Source: Lientehia hominis (GTDB lineage Bacteria; Bacillota; Clostridia; Lachnospirales; Lachnospiraceae). From it: a stretch of DNA of 64,000 nucleotides. Shown piece after piece: positions 34,529-44,890 of this stretch; the stretch's first letter is position 1; every line of letters starts with the position of its first letter. The translations under genes and the position numbers were made by a program. The notes under the pieces are model-generated. The model made no database searches, was not told the origin of the DNA, and saw nothing but the letters and a program-made list of their open reading frames with translations. The stretch lies in contig NZ_JAJNOR010000004.1 of NCBI RefSeq assembly GCF_021044755.1, forward strand, positions 1 through 64,000, read 5' to 3'.

Positions 34529-37318
34529 GTGGCATCGACAAAAAGAAAGACTACATCAGGGAGCAGGAGCGGGAGCCGTAAGAGTGCGCCTGCGAAAAAG
34601 ACTGCCAGTGGAGCGAAGAAGAGAAGTGCCTCCAGAAATACAAAAGAAGAAAGGATGGAACCGGCCATAAAAAAAGAGCTGGTGATCTTGGTCAGCCTTG
34701 CGATAGCGGTTCTTTTGTTCTGCAGCAATCTTCACTGGTGCGGAAGCATGGGAGAGGCTTTATATCGTATCATGCGGGGGCTGTTTGGTATTCTCGCTTA
34801 CATAGTCCCGGTGTATCTGTTTTTGTGCGTTTGTTTTCTGCTGTCCAATAAGGGAAGCGGCCGTGCAGTTCTCCGGACGATCGTCTCTTTCCTCGTGCTG
34901 GTAGTGATCTGCGGGATAACTTCCCTGCTGGCCATGAAGGAGTTTGACAGTGCCATGACCCTTGGGGATTATTACACGCAGGCGGCCGAAACATTCGGCG
35001 GCGGACTGCTCGGAGGGCTTTGCTGCAAGCTTCTGTATCCAGGGCTTGGCATGGTAGGGTCATATGTGATTCTTATTCTGCTGGCGGCGGCCGGGCTGGT
35101 CTTTGCAACAGAAAAATCCATATTGAATCCCATCCAGAAAAGCGGCCGAAAGGTATATGATTCTGCCAGGGAGGATATGGCCAGGCGTCATGAGATACAT
35201 GCGGCAAAGGCAGAGGAGCGGAAAAGGTACCGGGCGGAGCAGAAGGTACGCGGAGTATCTTTGGATACCAGTGTAGGAGACTCTGAGAAAAAAGAAGAGA
35301 AACAGCCGGAGAAGCGGAACGGGCGCCCGAATCCAAAGGAAGAAAGGCCCGAAACCGCCGATGTGTTCACTGGGCATATACAGGGCATGGTAGAGCAGGA
35401 CAGTGCGGATACGGAAGAAGCGGTATACATAGATGAAGAGGCGGAGCCGTTGAAGGCTTCGAGGGTGAAACGGACTCTGACCGAGCTGGAGGCTCTGGAC
35501 AGGGACGAGGCAGAGGAGGGGAATCCTCTTTCTGTGGATTATGAGGCAGCCCGCAGGCAGCCGGAGTTTGGCCGGCAGTTTGAGATGACGGGAACATCAG
35601 GACAAGCGGAAGCAGGCGGACCGGAAGAGACGGAGGAAGTACAGGTACCTTTTGAGGAAGATGTCAAACGGATCGTCACTGCCAATGGAAAGATCATAGA
35701 GGTGGAAAGTGATCCTACAGAGGAGGATCCTCTTACAGCAAAAAGAGTGTCTTCCGGAACGTCCATTTTCCGGGAAGAAGGAAGTGCAAGGGGAAGTTCC
35801 GGTAGCGTTCGTTTTACGGAAGGGCAGGAAGGGATGGCAGGGGCCGTTCAGCCGGCTGCAAAAAAGAAACCGCCCCGCCCCTATGTAAAGCCGCCGATGA
35901 ACCTATTGAAGCAGGGAAGCAAAAAGATGAAGAATCGGGATGCGGAGCTTCGGGAGACAGCGGTAAAGCTGCAGAGGACACTGCAGAATTTCGGTGTGGG
36001 TGTCACCGTGACCAATATAAGCTGCGGGCCTTCAGTGACTAGATACGAGTTGACGCCGGAGCAGGGAGTTAAGGTGAGCAGGATCGTATCCCTGACTGAC
36101 GACATCAAATTGAATCTGGCTGCTGCAGATGTCCGCATTGAAGCGCCGATTCCTGGAAAGTCAGCAGTGGGTATTGAAGTGCCGAATCAGGAAAATATGA
36201 CGGTTTTCCTGAGGGATGTCATTGAATCAGAGGAATTTAAGAAGCATCCGTCCAGGCTGGCCTTTGCGGTGGGACGGGATATCGGCGGACAAACTGTGGT
36301 GACGGACCTGGCCAGAATGCCCCATCTGCTTATCGCCGGAGCCACCGGCTCCGGAAAGTCTGTATGTATCAATACTCTGATCATGAGTATACTCTACAAA
36401 GCAGATCCGGCGGAAGTAAAGCTTATCATGGTCGATCCGAAAGTCGTAGAGCTGAGTGTGTATAACGGCATTCCCCATCTTATGATTCCGGTAGTTACGG
36501 ATCCGAAGAAAGCAGCCGGGGCCCTCAACTGGGCAGTGGCCGAGATGACGGACCGGTATAAGAAATTCGCGGAGCTCAACGTCCGGGATTTGAAGGGATA
36601 TAACGAGAGAATAAAAGAAGATGCGGAAGAAGGAGAGGAAGCAGTTCCCCTGCCGCAGCTGGTCATCATCGTGGACGAGCTGTCGGATCTGATGATGGTA
36701 GCTCCGGGAGAGGTCGAGGATGCCATCTGCCGTCTGGCTCAGATGGCCAGGGCCGCCGGAATCCATCTGGTGCTTGCTACGCAGAGGCCCTCTGTCAATG
36801 TTATTACCGGGCTCATAAAGGCGAATGTGCCTTCGAGAATTGCCTTTTCAGTATCTTCCGGCGTGGATTCCCGCACGATTATCGATATGAACGGCGCGGA
36901 AAAGCTGCTCGGAAAGGGAGATATGCTGTTTTATCCTTCCGGATATCAAAAGCCGGTAAGAGTGCAGGGAGCGTTCGTCTCCGATGAAGAAGTTTCCAAA
37001 GTGGTGAAATACCTGACAGACCATACGGATGCGGATTACAGCCAGGAGATCGAGAGCCGGCTCAGTACCTCTTCCGGAACGGACGGTACCGGCGGGACAG
37101 ATGAACGGGACGTTTATTTTGCGGATGCCGGCCGGTTCATCATAGAAAAAGAAAAAGCGTCCATCGGGATGCTCCAGAGAGCTTTCAAGGTGGGATTTAA
37201 CCGCGCGGCCCGAATCATGGACCAGCTAGCCGAGGCCGGCGTGGTCGGTGAAGAAGAGGGCACTAAACCCAGGAAGGTCCTGATGACCATGGAGGAGTTC
37301 CAAGACTATTTGGATTGA
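34529..37318 (+). CDS. DNA translocase FtsK/SpoIIIE
   Basis: This 929-residue septal DNA pump has a basic Ser/Lys/Arg-rich N-terminus, four membrane helices (about 55-190), a long charged linker (about 210-500), then the RecA-type motor and a C-terminal winged-helix gamma domain. Walker A is GATGSGKSVC (about 604-613), Walker B is LVIIVDELSDLM, and the gamma domain is ASIGMLQRAFKVGFNRAARIMDQLAEAGVVG, which reads KOPS/SRS sites. The GTG start has GGAGG seven bases upstream; an ATG 168 bases earlier lies before this site and is not favoured. It acts in chromosome clearance at division or sporulation septa. Confidence 0.95.
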   Translation: MASTKRKTTSGSRSGSRKSAPAKKTASGAKKRSASRNTKEERMEPAIKKELVILVSLAIAVLLFCSNLHWCGSMGEALYRIMRGLFGILAYIVPVYLFLCVCFLLSNKGSGRAVLRTIVSFLVLVVICGITSLLAMKEFDSAMTLGDYYTQAAETFGGGLLGGLCCKLLYPGLGMVGSYVILILLAAAGLVFATEKSILNPIQKSGRKVYDSAREDMARRHEIHAAKAEERKRYRAEQKVRGVSLDTSVGDSEKKEEKQPEKRNGRPNPKEERPETADVFTGHIQGMVEQDSADTEEAVYIDEEAEPLKASRVKRTLTELEALDRDEAEEGNPLSVDYEAARRQPEFGRQFEMTGTSGQAEAGGPEETEEVQVPFEEDVKRIVTANGKIIEVESDPTEEDPLTAKRVSSGTSIFREEGSARGSSGSVRFTEGQEGMAGAVQPAAKKKPPRPYVKPPMNLLKQGSKKMKNRDAELRETAVKLQRTLQNFGVGVTVTNISCGPSVTRYELTPEQGVKVSRIVSLTDDIKLNLAAADVRIEAPIPGKSAVGIEVPNQENMTVFLRDVIESEEFKKHPSRLAFAVGRDIGGQTVVTDLARMPHLLIAGATGSGKSVCINTLIMSILYKADPAEVKLIMVDPKVVELSVYNGIPHLMIPVVTDPKKAAGALNWAVAEMTDRYKKFAELNVRDLKGYNERIKEDAEEGEEAVPLPQLVIIVDELSDLMMVAPGEVEDAICRLAQMARAAGIHLVLATQRPSVNVITGLIKANVPSRIAFSVSSGVDSRTIIDMNGAEKLLGKGDMLFYPSGYQKPVRVQGAFVSDEEVSKVVKYLTDHTDADYSQEIESRLSTSSGTDGTGGTDERDVYFADAGRFIIEKEKASIGMLQRAFKVGFNRAARIMDQLAEAGVVGEEEGTKPRKVLMTMEEFQDYLD

Positions 37319-37376
37319 CGGCGTGCCGGCGTTCTGCATAAGATAAAGGAAGATCAATGCTTATGCGGAGAAATGG

Positions 37377-38858
37377 ATGATACTGAGCAGTCTGCTGTCA
37401 CATGTCGGCTACATCAGGATAAGAGGAAGCTCCCAGGCGGAAGTAACAGGCATTACCTGTGATTCCAGAGAGGTACGGCCGGGAACCATGTTTGTATGTA
37501 TACCGGGCATCCATAAGGATGGCCACGAGTTTGCCAGGCAGGCCATAGGCGCCGGAGCGTCCGTCGTCATCATGGAGGAAGGAAACCCAATTGCGAAAAA
37601 GGAAGAGAAGAGCATTTCCGGGATGGCCAGTGTGGTGCTCGTGGCTTCTGCCAGAAAGGCGTTTTCATATCTTTCCGCCGCGTTTTATGGTTATCCGATG
37701 CGCTCTATGGTTTCCGTGGCGATCACCGGTACGAAAGGAAAGACGACGACGGCCTATATGATCCATGGGATCCTTTGCGGCGCAGGGATAAAGACAGGAC
37801 TCATCGGCACCAACGGAGCTTTTGTGGATGGAAAAAAACTGGAGCTTTCTCATACGACGCCGGAAGCCCATGAGCTGCAGAGAATCCTGCGGGAGATGAA
37901 GAATGCGGGATGCACCCATGTGGTCATGGAGGTATCCTCTCAGGGATTTAAAATGGAGAGAGTTGCCGGCCTGCATTTCACCTACGGGATATTCACAAAT
38001 CTTTCCCAGGACCACATCGGTCCGGGAGAACATGAAAGCTTTGAAGATTATCTGTATCAAAAGAGCCGGCTTTTTACAAGCTGCGATGTGGGAATTGTGA
38101 ACCGGGATGATATGTGGGTGAAGGAAATGACAGCCAGAGCCACCTGCCGGCTGGTGACTTTTGGGATGGGAGAGGCGGATTATCAGGCTTCCCCTCCGGT
38201 ATTTTATAAAGACAGCCATATGCTGGGATGTGAATATCAGCTGGGCGGAAAAGAAGAAGCCAGTGTGTTTCTTCCGCTTCCGGGAGAATACAATGTGAAA
38301 AACAGTTTGGCAGCCATTGCGGCGGCGGACCAGATGGGGATTTCCGCGGAGACGGCGCGGAAGGCCCTGCGGGAAGTCCATGTGCCGGGAAGAATGGAAG
38401 TAGTATCCGGGAACAACCACTTATGGGTCATTGTGGATTACGCGCATAATGAGGTCAGTATGGAGAATCTGCTGGAGACCCTGAAGGCTTATGAACCCAG
38501 AGATTTGATTTGTGTGTTCGGATGCGGAGGAAACCGTTCCCGGCTGAGGCGGTTCGGCATGGGCCGGGCGGCCGGCAAATGGGCGGATGTATCAGTCATA
38601 ACGGCGGACAATTCCAGATATGAACCGGTAGAGTCCATCATTCAGGATATTGAAAAGGGCTTTCAGGAGACGGAAGGACGGTACGTGGTGATACCGGAAC
38701 GGAGGGAAGCGATAGCCTATGCGGTCAGCCATGGAAAAAAAGGCGATATCATCGCTATCATTGGAAAAGGCCATGAGGATTATCAGGAGGCCAACGGGAA
38801 ACGGATTCATTTTTCTGACAGAGAAGAGGCAGAAAAGGCACTTGTCAAATATAAATAA
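37377..38858 (+). CDS. murE: UDP-MurNAc-tripeptide synthetase, MurE type
   Basis: This 493-residue Mur ligase adds the third residue (meso-diaminopimelate or a diamine) to UDP-MurNAc-dipeptide. The N-terminal ITCDSREVRPGTMFVCIPG binds the substrate, ITGTKGKTTTAYMIHG is the P-loop, VMEVSSQGF and NLSQDHIG are central motifs, and VIVDYAHNE supports the C-terminal domain. The amino-acid specificity motif is DNSRYE rather than the usual DNPR of DAP enzymes, so specificity is not certain. It is followed by murF after 12 bases. Confidence 0.88.
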   Translation: MILSSLLSHVGYIRIRGSSQAEVTGITCDSREVRPGTMFVCIPGIHKDGHEFARQAIGAGASVVIMEEGNPIAKKEEKSISGMASVVLVASARKAFSYLSAAFYGYPMRSMVSVAITGTKGKTTTAYMIHGILCGAGIKTGLIGTNGAFVDGKKLELSHTTPEAHELQRILREMKNAGCTHVVMEVSSQGFKMERVAGLHFTYGIFTNLSQDHIGPGEHESFEDYLYQKSRLFTSCDVGIVNRDDMWVKEMTARATCRLVTFGMGEADYQASPPVFYKDSHMLGCEYQLGGKEEASVFLPLPGEYNVKNSLAAIAAADQMGISAETARKALREVHVPGRMEVVSGNNHLWVIVDYAHNEVSMENLLETLKAYEPRDLICVFGCGGNRSRLRRFGMGRAAGKWADVSVITADNSRYEPVESIIQDIEKGFQETEGRYVVIPERREAIAYAVSHGKKGDIIAIIGKGHEDYQEANGKRIHFSDREEAEKALVKYK

Positions 38859-38870
38859 TGAGGAAAAAGT

Positions 38871-40244
38871 ATGGAACAGACGACAGTACGTGACATTGTG
38901 AGAGCAACAGGCGGGGTGCTTCTGGCGGGGGATCCCGGCGAGCCATTGGAAAACGTAAGCATTGATTCCAGGGTCATGAAGGGACGGGATTTGTTCGTTC
39001 CTTTGATCGGAGAACATTCGGACGCTCATGATTATCTGGCGCAGGCCATTGAAAACGGGGCAGTTTTGGTCCTTTCCAGCAGGAAGATGGAACCTCTTCC
39101 CGGAGCGGCCTGGATACAGGTGGATGATACCCTGAAAGCGCTGCAGGCGGTGGGCAGGGATTACAGAAACCGAATGGGAATCCCGGTGGTGGGGGTGACC
39201 GGGAGTGTGGGAAAGACGACTACAAGAGAAATGACTGCCACGGCTTTGGGGGCGAAGTTCCGCATTTTTAAGACCTCAAAAAATTTCAACAGCGATATCG
39301 GCCTGCCGGTGACAATGACCGAGATGACGAAAGAGGATGAGATAGCCGTTTTGGAAATGGGGATGAGTGACTTTGGAGAAATGGAAGTGCTCTCTTCCAT
39401 GGCAAGGCCTTTGGCCGCCATTATCACGAATATCGGCGTGGCACATATTGAACAGCTTGGGACACAGGAAAATATTTTCCGGGAAAAGCTGAAGATCACA
39501 GTTGGTATGGAAAGCGGAGGGACTCTGATCCTCAACGGCGACGACAGGTTTTTACGGACGGTAGGCGAATCCATTGGTTTCCATCGGATGTTTTACGGAT
39601 TTGGGGAAAACTGTCAGTATAGGGCAGAGGATATGGTGATAACCGGTGAGGGAACAGATTTTACCTCTGTATGCGGAGCGAAACGGGTGCGGGTGCATCT
39701 GCCGGTCATGGGAAAGCACATGGTGATGAATGCTCTGGCGGCCATGGCCGCCGCGTCCATCTGGGGTGTTTCCATGGAGGAAGCAGCGGAGGCTCTGGAG
39801 GGTTTTTCGGGATTCCGGAACCGGCAGCAGATTTATAAGGTGAGGGATTATCGTGTGATTGATGATACCTACAATGCCAGTCCGGATTCCATGAAGGCTG
39901 CGCTTGGAGTTCTTGCCGGAATGGAAACAAAGGGAAAGAAAATCGCGGTTTTGGCCAATATGCTGGAACTCGGAGAAGACAGCAGAAGATTTCATTATGA
40001 AGTCGGGTACTACGCAAAGGAGATCGCGCCGGATATTCTGATCTGTATCGGTGAACTGGCGGCAGAAATCGGCCGGGGAGTCTCTGAGGCAGGCGGAAAG
40101 AACACGGTTATCGAAAGCTTTGGCACGAAGGAAGATGCGCTGCCGTTTTTAAAGGAACAGGCGGGAAGCGGGGATCTGATCTTGTTCAAAGGCTCAAACA
40201 GCATGAAGCTGGGTGAACTGATTGATTCCCTGAGAGACGAGTAA
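38871..40244 (+). CDS. murF: UDP-MurNAc-tripeptide--D-Ala-D-Ala ligase MurF
   Basis: This 457-residue enzyme completes the UDP-MurNAc-pentapeptide. It has the P-loop GVTGSVGKTTTREM, ISKNFNSDIGLP-like NFNSDIGLP, and the MurF-typical VIDDTYNASPDSMKAAL. GAGGAAAAAG precedes the ATG. It is probably co-transcribed with murE and, downstream, priA. Confidence 0.95.
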   Translation: MEQTTVRDIVRATGGVLLAGDPGEPLENVSIDSRVMKGRDLFVPLIGEHSDAHDYLAQAIENGAVLVLSSRKMEPLPGAAWIQVDDTLKALQAVGRDYRNRMGIPVVGVTGSVGKTTTREMTATALGAKFRIFKTSKNFNSDIGLPVTMTEMTKEDEIAVLEMGMSDFGEMEVLSSMARPLAAIITNIGVAHIEQLGTQENIFREKLKITVGMESGGTLILNGDDRFLRTVGESIGFHRMFYGFGENCQYRAEDMVITGEGTDFTSVCGAKRVRVHLPVMGKHMVMNALAAMAAASIWGVSMEEAAEALEGFSGFRNRQQIYKVRDYRVIDDTYNASPDSMKAALGVLAGMETKGKKIAVLANMLELGEDSRRFHYEVGYYAKEIAPDILICIGELAAEIGRGVSEAGGKNTVIESFGTKEDALPFLKEQAGSGDLILFKGSNSMKLGELIDSLRDE

Positions 40245-40276
40245 GGCGCCAATGAGAAAAGAGAGATCGTAAATAC

Positions 40277-42526
40277 ATGTCCAAACAGTATGTCAATGTC
40301 ATCGTCGATATCGTTCACACGGCAGTGGATAGGGTTTTTCAGTATGAAGTCCCGGAAGAGCTTTTGGGAAAGCTCTCTTTAGGCATGAAGATACGGATAC
40401 CCTTTGGCCGTGGAAACACAGTGCGGGATGGCTATATCATAGGATTTACAGAAAAGCCGGATTATGACCCGGAAAAAATAAAGCAGGTACAGACGGTGGA
40501 GGAAGATGCGATGCCCATTGAAGGGCAGCTCATCCGGCTGGCAGCATGGATGAAGGAGCACTATGGCTCTACGATGATTCAAGCCCTGAAAACGGTGCTT
40601 CCCATGAAGAAAAAGATGAAACCGGTCCAGAAGAAATATCTCGTCAGGACGGTCTCACAGGAAGCGTGCGGTGAGCTGCTGGCAGTGTACAGAAAAAAAA
40701 AGCAGAAAGCAAGAGTCCGGTTTCTGGAGGCTCTTATGGAGGACGAAGTGCTGCCCTATGAGGTGGTGACTCAGAGACTGCGGGTGTCGCCGGCGTCCTT
40801 CCGGCCTTTTCTGGAACAGGGGATCTGCCGGCTGGACACGGAAGAGAGCTATCGGAATCCGGTGCGGGGCCTTTTGAAGAAAGAACAGACTTTCCTTTTG
40901 AATGAGGAGCAGAGAGCGGCCGTCTCCGGAATGACCGCTTCCTGGGATGGGAAAAAGGAAACCTGTCTGCTCCACGGCATAACAGGGAGCGGAAAAACAG
41001 AAGTGTATATGGAGCTGATCCGTCATGTGATAAAGAACGGGCGTCAGGCAATCGTACTGATTCCGGAGATTGCGCTTACCTATCAGACGGTGATGCGGTT
41101 TTACAGACAGTTTGGGGAGCGGGTATCCATCGTCAACTCCAGACTTTCAGCGGGAGAGAAATCGGACCAGTTCGAACGGGCGAGGACAGGCAGGATCGAT
41201 ATTATGATCGGTCCGCGGTCCGCACTTTTTACGCCTTTTCCGAATCTGGGCCTGATCATCATAGACGAGGAGCATGAAACGGCGTATAAAAGTGAAACAG
41301 TCCCGAAATACCATGCCATAGAAACGGCCATAGAACGATGCCGTATGGCGGATGCCATGGTGGTTCTCGGATCGGCCACTCCGTCGGCTTCTTCCTATTA
41401 TAAGGCGCAGAACGGAGAATATCTTCTGTTCCAGATGAGAAGCCGGGCAAAGGAAGAGAGCGTGCTGCCTTCCGTGGAGATCGTGGATCTGAGGGAGGAA
41501 CTGAAGGCAGGGAACCGGACGATTTTCAGCAGGCGTCTGAAGGAACTTTTGAAGGAAACCCTTGAAAGAAAGGAACAGGCCCTCCTGTTTTTGAACAGGC
41601 GCGGATATGCGGGCTTCATTTCCTGCCGCTCCTGCGGGGAAGCGGTTAAGTGTCCCCATTGTGACGTGAGCCTGACACAGCATTGGGACGGAAAGCTAAA
41701 ATGTCATTACTGTGGATATGAAACGGAGATCCCGAAATTCTGCCCTTCCTGTGGGTCCCGCTATATCGCGGGCTTCGGAACCGGGACTCAAAAGGTGGAA
41801 GCTATGGTGAGTTCCATGTTTCCGGAGGCAAGAATCCTGCGGATGGATACAGATACTACAAAAGGTAAGGGAGGCCACGACGCGGTCCTTGCCGCTTTTG
41901 CGGACGGAAAGGCCGATATTCTGGTCGGGACCCAGATGATCGTGAAAGGACATGACTTCCCGAATGTGACGCTGGTGGGGATACTGGCGGCAGATTTGTC
42001 GTTACATTCGGGGGGATATGAGGCTGGAGAGAGGACCTTTCAGCTGCTCACTCAGGCAGCAGGGCGGGCGGGCCGGGACAAGCTGCCCGGTCAGGTGGTG
42101 ATACAGAGCTATGCTCCCAGCCATTACAGTGTGGAGGCTGCGGCAAGCCAGGACTATGAAAGCTTTTACTGGCATGAGATTCTTTATCGGAGGCTTCTTC
42201 ACTATCCTCCGGTATACCGTATGATGTCGCTGCTTTTTACTTCAAAGGAAGAAACGGCCGCGGAGCGGATGGCCGGAAAAGTGAAGGAAATGGCCGGAGA
42301 ATTTGAAGGACCTTTAAAGGCGGGGACAGAAGAGGCGGAGGGGCAGAGGCATGACGCTGTGGAAATCATAGGGCCGGCCAAAGCTGCGGTCTCACGGATC
42401 AATGACAGCTACCGGTATGTACTTTACGCGAAATGTGAGGAAGAGCAGCCGCTGCTGGCGCTTAAAGAAAAGATCGAGCAGATGGAATGGGACAGAAATG
42501 TTCTGTACCAGTTTGATATGGAATAG
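40277..42526 (+). CDS. priA: Primosomal protein N' (replication restart helicase PriA)
   Basis: This 749-residue superfamily-2 helicase restarts collapsed replication forks. The N-terminal 3'-DNA-end-binding domain (YVNVIVDIVHTAVDRVFQYEVP) is followed by Walker A GITGSGKTE, the DEEH box, and paired zinc-binding clusters (CRSCG, CPHCD, CHYCG, CPSCG). The C-terminal helicase part contains VGTQMIVKGHDFPNVTLVG and QAAGRAGR. Length is normal. The upstream site is weak. Confidence 0.96.
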   Translation: MSKQYVNVIVDIVHTAVDRVFQYEVPEELLGKLSLGMKIRIPFGRGNTVRDGYIIGFTEKPDYDPEKIKQVQTVEEDAMPIEGQLIRLAAWMKEHYGSTMIQALKTVLPMKKKMKPVQKKYLVRTVSQEACGELLAVYRKKKQKARVRFLEALMEDEVLPYEVVTQRLRVSPASFRPFLEQGICRLDTEESYRNPVRGLLKKEQTFLLNEEQRAAVSGMTASWDGKKETCLLHGITGSGKTEVYMELIRHVIKNGRQAIVLIPEIALTYQTVMRFYRQFGERVSIVNSRLSAGEKSDQFERARTGRIDIMIGPRSALFTPFPNLGLIIIDEEHETAYKSETVPKYHAIETAIERCRMADAMVVLGSATPSASSYYKAQNGEYLLFQMRSRAKEESVLPSVEIVDLREELKAGNRTIFSRRLKELLKETLERKEQALLFLNRRGYAGFISCRSCGEAVKCPHCDVSLTQHWDGKLKCHYCGYETEIPKFCPSCGSRYIAGFGTGTQKVEAMVSSMFPEARILRMDTDTTKGKGGHDAVLAAFADGKADILVGTQMIVKGHDFPNVTLVGILAADLSLHSGGYEAGERTFQLLTQAAGRAGRDKLPGQVVIQSYAPSHYSVEAAASQDYESFYWHEILYRRLLHYPPVYRMMSLLFTSKEETAAERMAGKVKEMAGEFEGPLKAGTEEAEGQRHDAVEIIGPAKAAVSRINDSYRYVLYAKCEEEQPLLALKEKIEQMEWDRNVLYQFDME

Positions 42527-42588
42527 ATATTAACCGGAAGACGGGAAGAATATAGAAAACAAAACATGGAAAGAAAGGATAGAGGATC

Positions 42589-43065
42589 ATGGCACTTAGG
42601 ACGATCAGAGAAATCGGTGATGAGGTACTGACTAAAAAGGCGAAGGAAGTAAAGGAGATGACTCCGAGGACGAGCCAGCTCATAGCAGATATGCTGGAGA
42701 CCATGTATGAGGCAAACGGAGTAGGTCTTGCCGCGCCGCAGGTGGGGGTTCTAAAAAGGATCGTGACGATCGACGCGGGTGACGGGCCTATCGTGCTCAT
42801 TAATCCGGTGATTCTGGAGACAGACGGGGAACAGTCGGGGCCGGAAGGATGCCTGAGCGTTCCGGGAAAACAAGGTATCGTTACCAGGCCCAATGAAGTG
42901 ACAGTCAAAGCGCTGGACGAAAATATGAAAGAGCATCTGATAAAGGGGACGGAGCTTCTGGCCCGGGCCATCTGTCATGAGTGCGACCATCTGGAAGGCA
43001 GGCTCTATGTGGATTTGGTTGAAGGGGAGCTGATGGATGTGACAGATGAGGAAGAAGATGAATAA
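42589..43065 (+). CDS. def: Peptide deformylase
   Basis: This 158-residue metalloenzyme removes the formyl group from nascent proteins. It shows all three family motifs: GVGLAAPQVG, EGCLSVPG and HECDHLEG (metal-binding Cys and two His). It ends in an acidic tail. It precedes fmt, the usual pairing of formylation and deformylation. Confidence 0.97.
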   Translation: MALRTIREIGDEVLTKKAKEVKEMTPRTSQLIADMLETMYEANGVGLAAPQVGVLKRIVTIDAGDGPIVLINPVILETDGEQSGPEGCLSVPGKQGIVTRPNEVTVKALDENMKEHLIKGTELLARAICHECDHLEGRLYVDLVEGELMDVTDEEEDE

Positions 43066-43203
43066 ATCAGAAGTTTTTTCTTAAAAAACTGTGAAAATCG
43101 CGGTATTTGGAAAAAATAAGAGTATACTGAGTATAACAGTCCGTCAGTCTGTGGAAACAGACAGAATTCGGAAGGGTATGACGGAGGTTGGAGGAGCAGA
43201 CGT

Positions 43204-44145
43204 ATGAAAGTAGTGTTTATGGGAACTCCCGATTTTTCAGTTCCGGCCCTGGAAGCGCTGGTGGCCGCCGGCCATCAAGTGGCAGGCGTGGTCACGCAGC
43301 CGGATAAGCCGAAGGGACGCGGGAAGGAAATGCAGATAACGGCAGTGAAAAAAGCTGCGGTTTCCCATGGGATTCCGGTTTATCAGCCGGCCAGAGTGAA
43401 GGGAAATCCTGAATTCATGGCACAGCTAAAAAAAATAGATCCGGGTGTGATCGTGGTAATCGCTTTCGGGCAGATCCTGCCGAAAGAAATATTGGAGCTT
43501 CCGAAGTATGGGTGCATCAATATCCACGCGTCTCTTCTGCCAAAATACCGGGGAGCGGCCCCTATCCAGTGGGTGATCATAGACGGCGAAAAAGAGACGG
43601 GGATCACGACCATGTATATGGAAGAGGGGCTGGATACCGGCGATATGCTGTTAAAAACAATCATTCCCATTGATGAAGAAGAAACGGGAGGCAGCCTTCA
43701 CGACAAACTGAGCGCAGCCGGCGGTCCTTTGATCGTGGAGACTTTGAAAAAACTGGAGGCGGGCAGCCTGGTGCGGATTCCACAGGAAGGAGAATCCTGT
43801 TATGCGAAGATTCTGACCAAATCCCTGGGAGACATTGATTGGAACATGGATGCGGCGTCAATCGAACGGCTGATTCGGGGACTTCTGCCCTGGCCCAGCG
43901 CATACACCCGCCTGAAGGACCGGACGGTGAAGATATGGAAGGCCGGAGTGATTCCGGAGCAGGGAGAGAAAGCGGTTCCCGGCACGGTCATTGCCATCGG
44001 AAAAGAGAGCTTTTCCGTGCAGACTGGAAAAGGGCTCCTGGAAGTGAAAGAACTCCAGCCAGAGGGAAAGAAACGGATGGACGCTGGTGCATTTCTCAGG
44101 GGATATCCTCTGAAAACGGGAGATGTATTCGAAAGAAAGCAATAA
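43204..44145 (+). CDS. fmt: Methionyl-tRNA formyltransferase
   Basis: This 313-residue enzyme formylates initiator Met-tRNA using 10-formyl-tetrahydrofolate. VFMGTPDFSVPALEAL opens the Rossmann domain. The catalytic region is INIHASLLPKYRGAAPIQW, followed by a C-terminal OB-type domain (WPSAYTRLKDRTVKIWKA). GGAGGAGCAG precedes the ATG. A ~140-base gap with promoter-like AT-rich sequence separates it from def. Confidence 0.97.
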   Translation: MKVVFMGTPDFSVPALEALVAAGHQVAGVVTQPDKPKGRGKEMQITAVKKAAVSHGIPVYQPARVKGNPEFMAQLKKIDPGVIVVIAFGQILPKEILELPKYGCINIHASLLPKYRGAAPIQWVIIDGEKETGITTMYMEEGLDTGDMLLKTIIPIDEEETGGSLHDKLSAAGGPLIVETLKKLEAGSLVRIPQEGESCYAKILTKSLGDIDWNMDAASIERLIRGLLPWPSAYTRLKDRTVKIWKAGVIPEQGEKAVPGTVIAIGKESFSVQTGKGLLEVKELQPEGKKRMDAGAFLRGYPLKTGDVFERKQ

Positions 44146-44170
44146 TACGACAAGGAGTGGATGAAAAACT

Positions 44171-44890
44171 ATGCCTTATTATGGTTTTTATTATTTTGAC
44201 CCTACATGGATTTTGGTGATCGTCGGCGCGGTCATCTGCATGATCGCATCGGCCAGGGTGAAGAGCACGTTTGCCAAGTATTCAAAGGTGATGAGCCGGA
44301 CCGGCATGACCGGTGCGGAGGCAGCCAGGAGACTGCTGGACAGCCAGGGGATTTATGGTGTACAGGTGATGTCTGTGGCCGGAGATTTGACGGATCACTA
44401 TGATCCCAGGAATAAGACCCTTAAGCTGTCACAGTCTGTATATGGCTCCACATCTGTAGCAGCCATCGGAGTGGCGGCTCATGAATGCGGCCATGCCATT
44501 CAGGATGAAGTGGGATATTCTCCCTTAAAGCTCAGGACTGCTTTTGTACCGGTGGCCAATTTTGGCTCCAGCATCAGTATGCTTCTGATCATCGCAGGAC
44601 TGATATTCGGCGCCAGAAACGGCAGCTATTCTATATTGGTGAATCTGGGGATTCTCTGCTTTTCCCTGGCGGTGTTATTTCAGCTCATTACCCTGCCGGT
44701 GGAGTTCAATGCCTCCAGGCGGGCGCTGGTGCTCCTGCAGGAAAACGGAATTTTATACCAGGATGAAGCGGCACAGACCAGAAAAGTCCTTTCCGCCGCG
44801 GCTCTCACCTATGTAGCAGGAGCCTTGTCCGCTATTCTTCAGCTGCTGCGTCTCATACTGCTGTTCGGAGGAAGAAGGAACCGTGACTGA
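44171..44890 (+). CDS. Neutral zinc metallopeptidase (YugP family)
   Basis: This 239-residue membrane protein has an N-terminal helix (about 10-27), the metal-binding VAAHECGHAIQDEVGYSPL (HExxH-type) and further helices near 120-180 and 205-235. It matches the zinc-peptidase family typified by B. subtilis YugP. Substrates are unknown. Its end overlaps rsmB by 8 bases, so it belongs to the fmt-rsmB-rlmN operon. Confidence 0.9.
   Translation: MPYYGFYYFDPTWILVIVGAVICMIASARVKSTFAKYSKVMSRTGMTGAEAARRLLDSQGIYGVQVMSVAGDLTDHYDPRNKTLKLSQSVYGSTSVAAIGVAAHECGHAIQDEVGYSPLKLRTAFVPVANFGSSISMLLIIAGLIFGARNGSYSILVNLGILCFSLAVLFQLITLPVEFNASRRALVLLQENGILYQDEAAQTRKVLSAAALTYVAGALSAILQLLRLILLFGGRRNRD

Noticed and set aside
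43072..43090. AT-rich hairpin between def and fmt as a terminator
   Set aside because: The stem is only A-T rich apart from two pairs and is not followed by a T-run.
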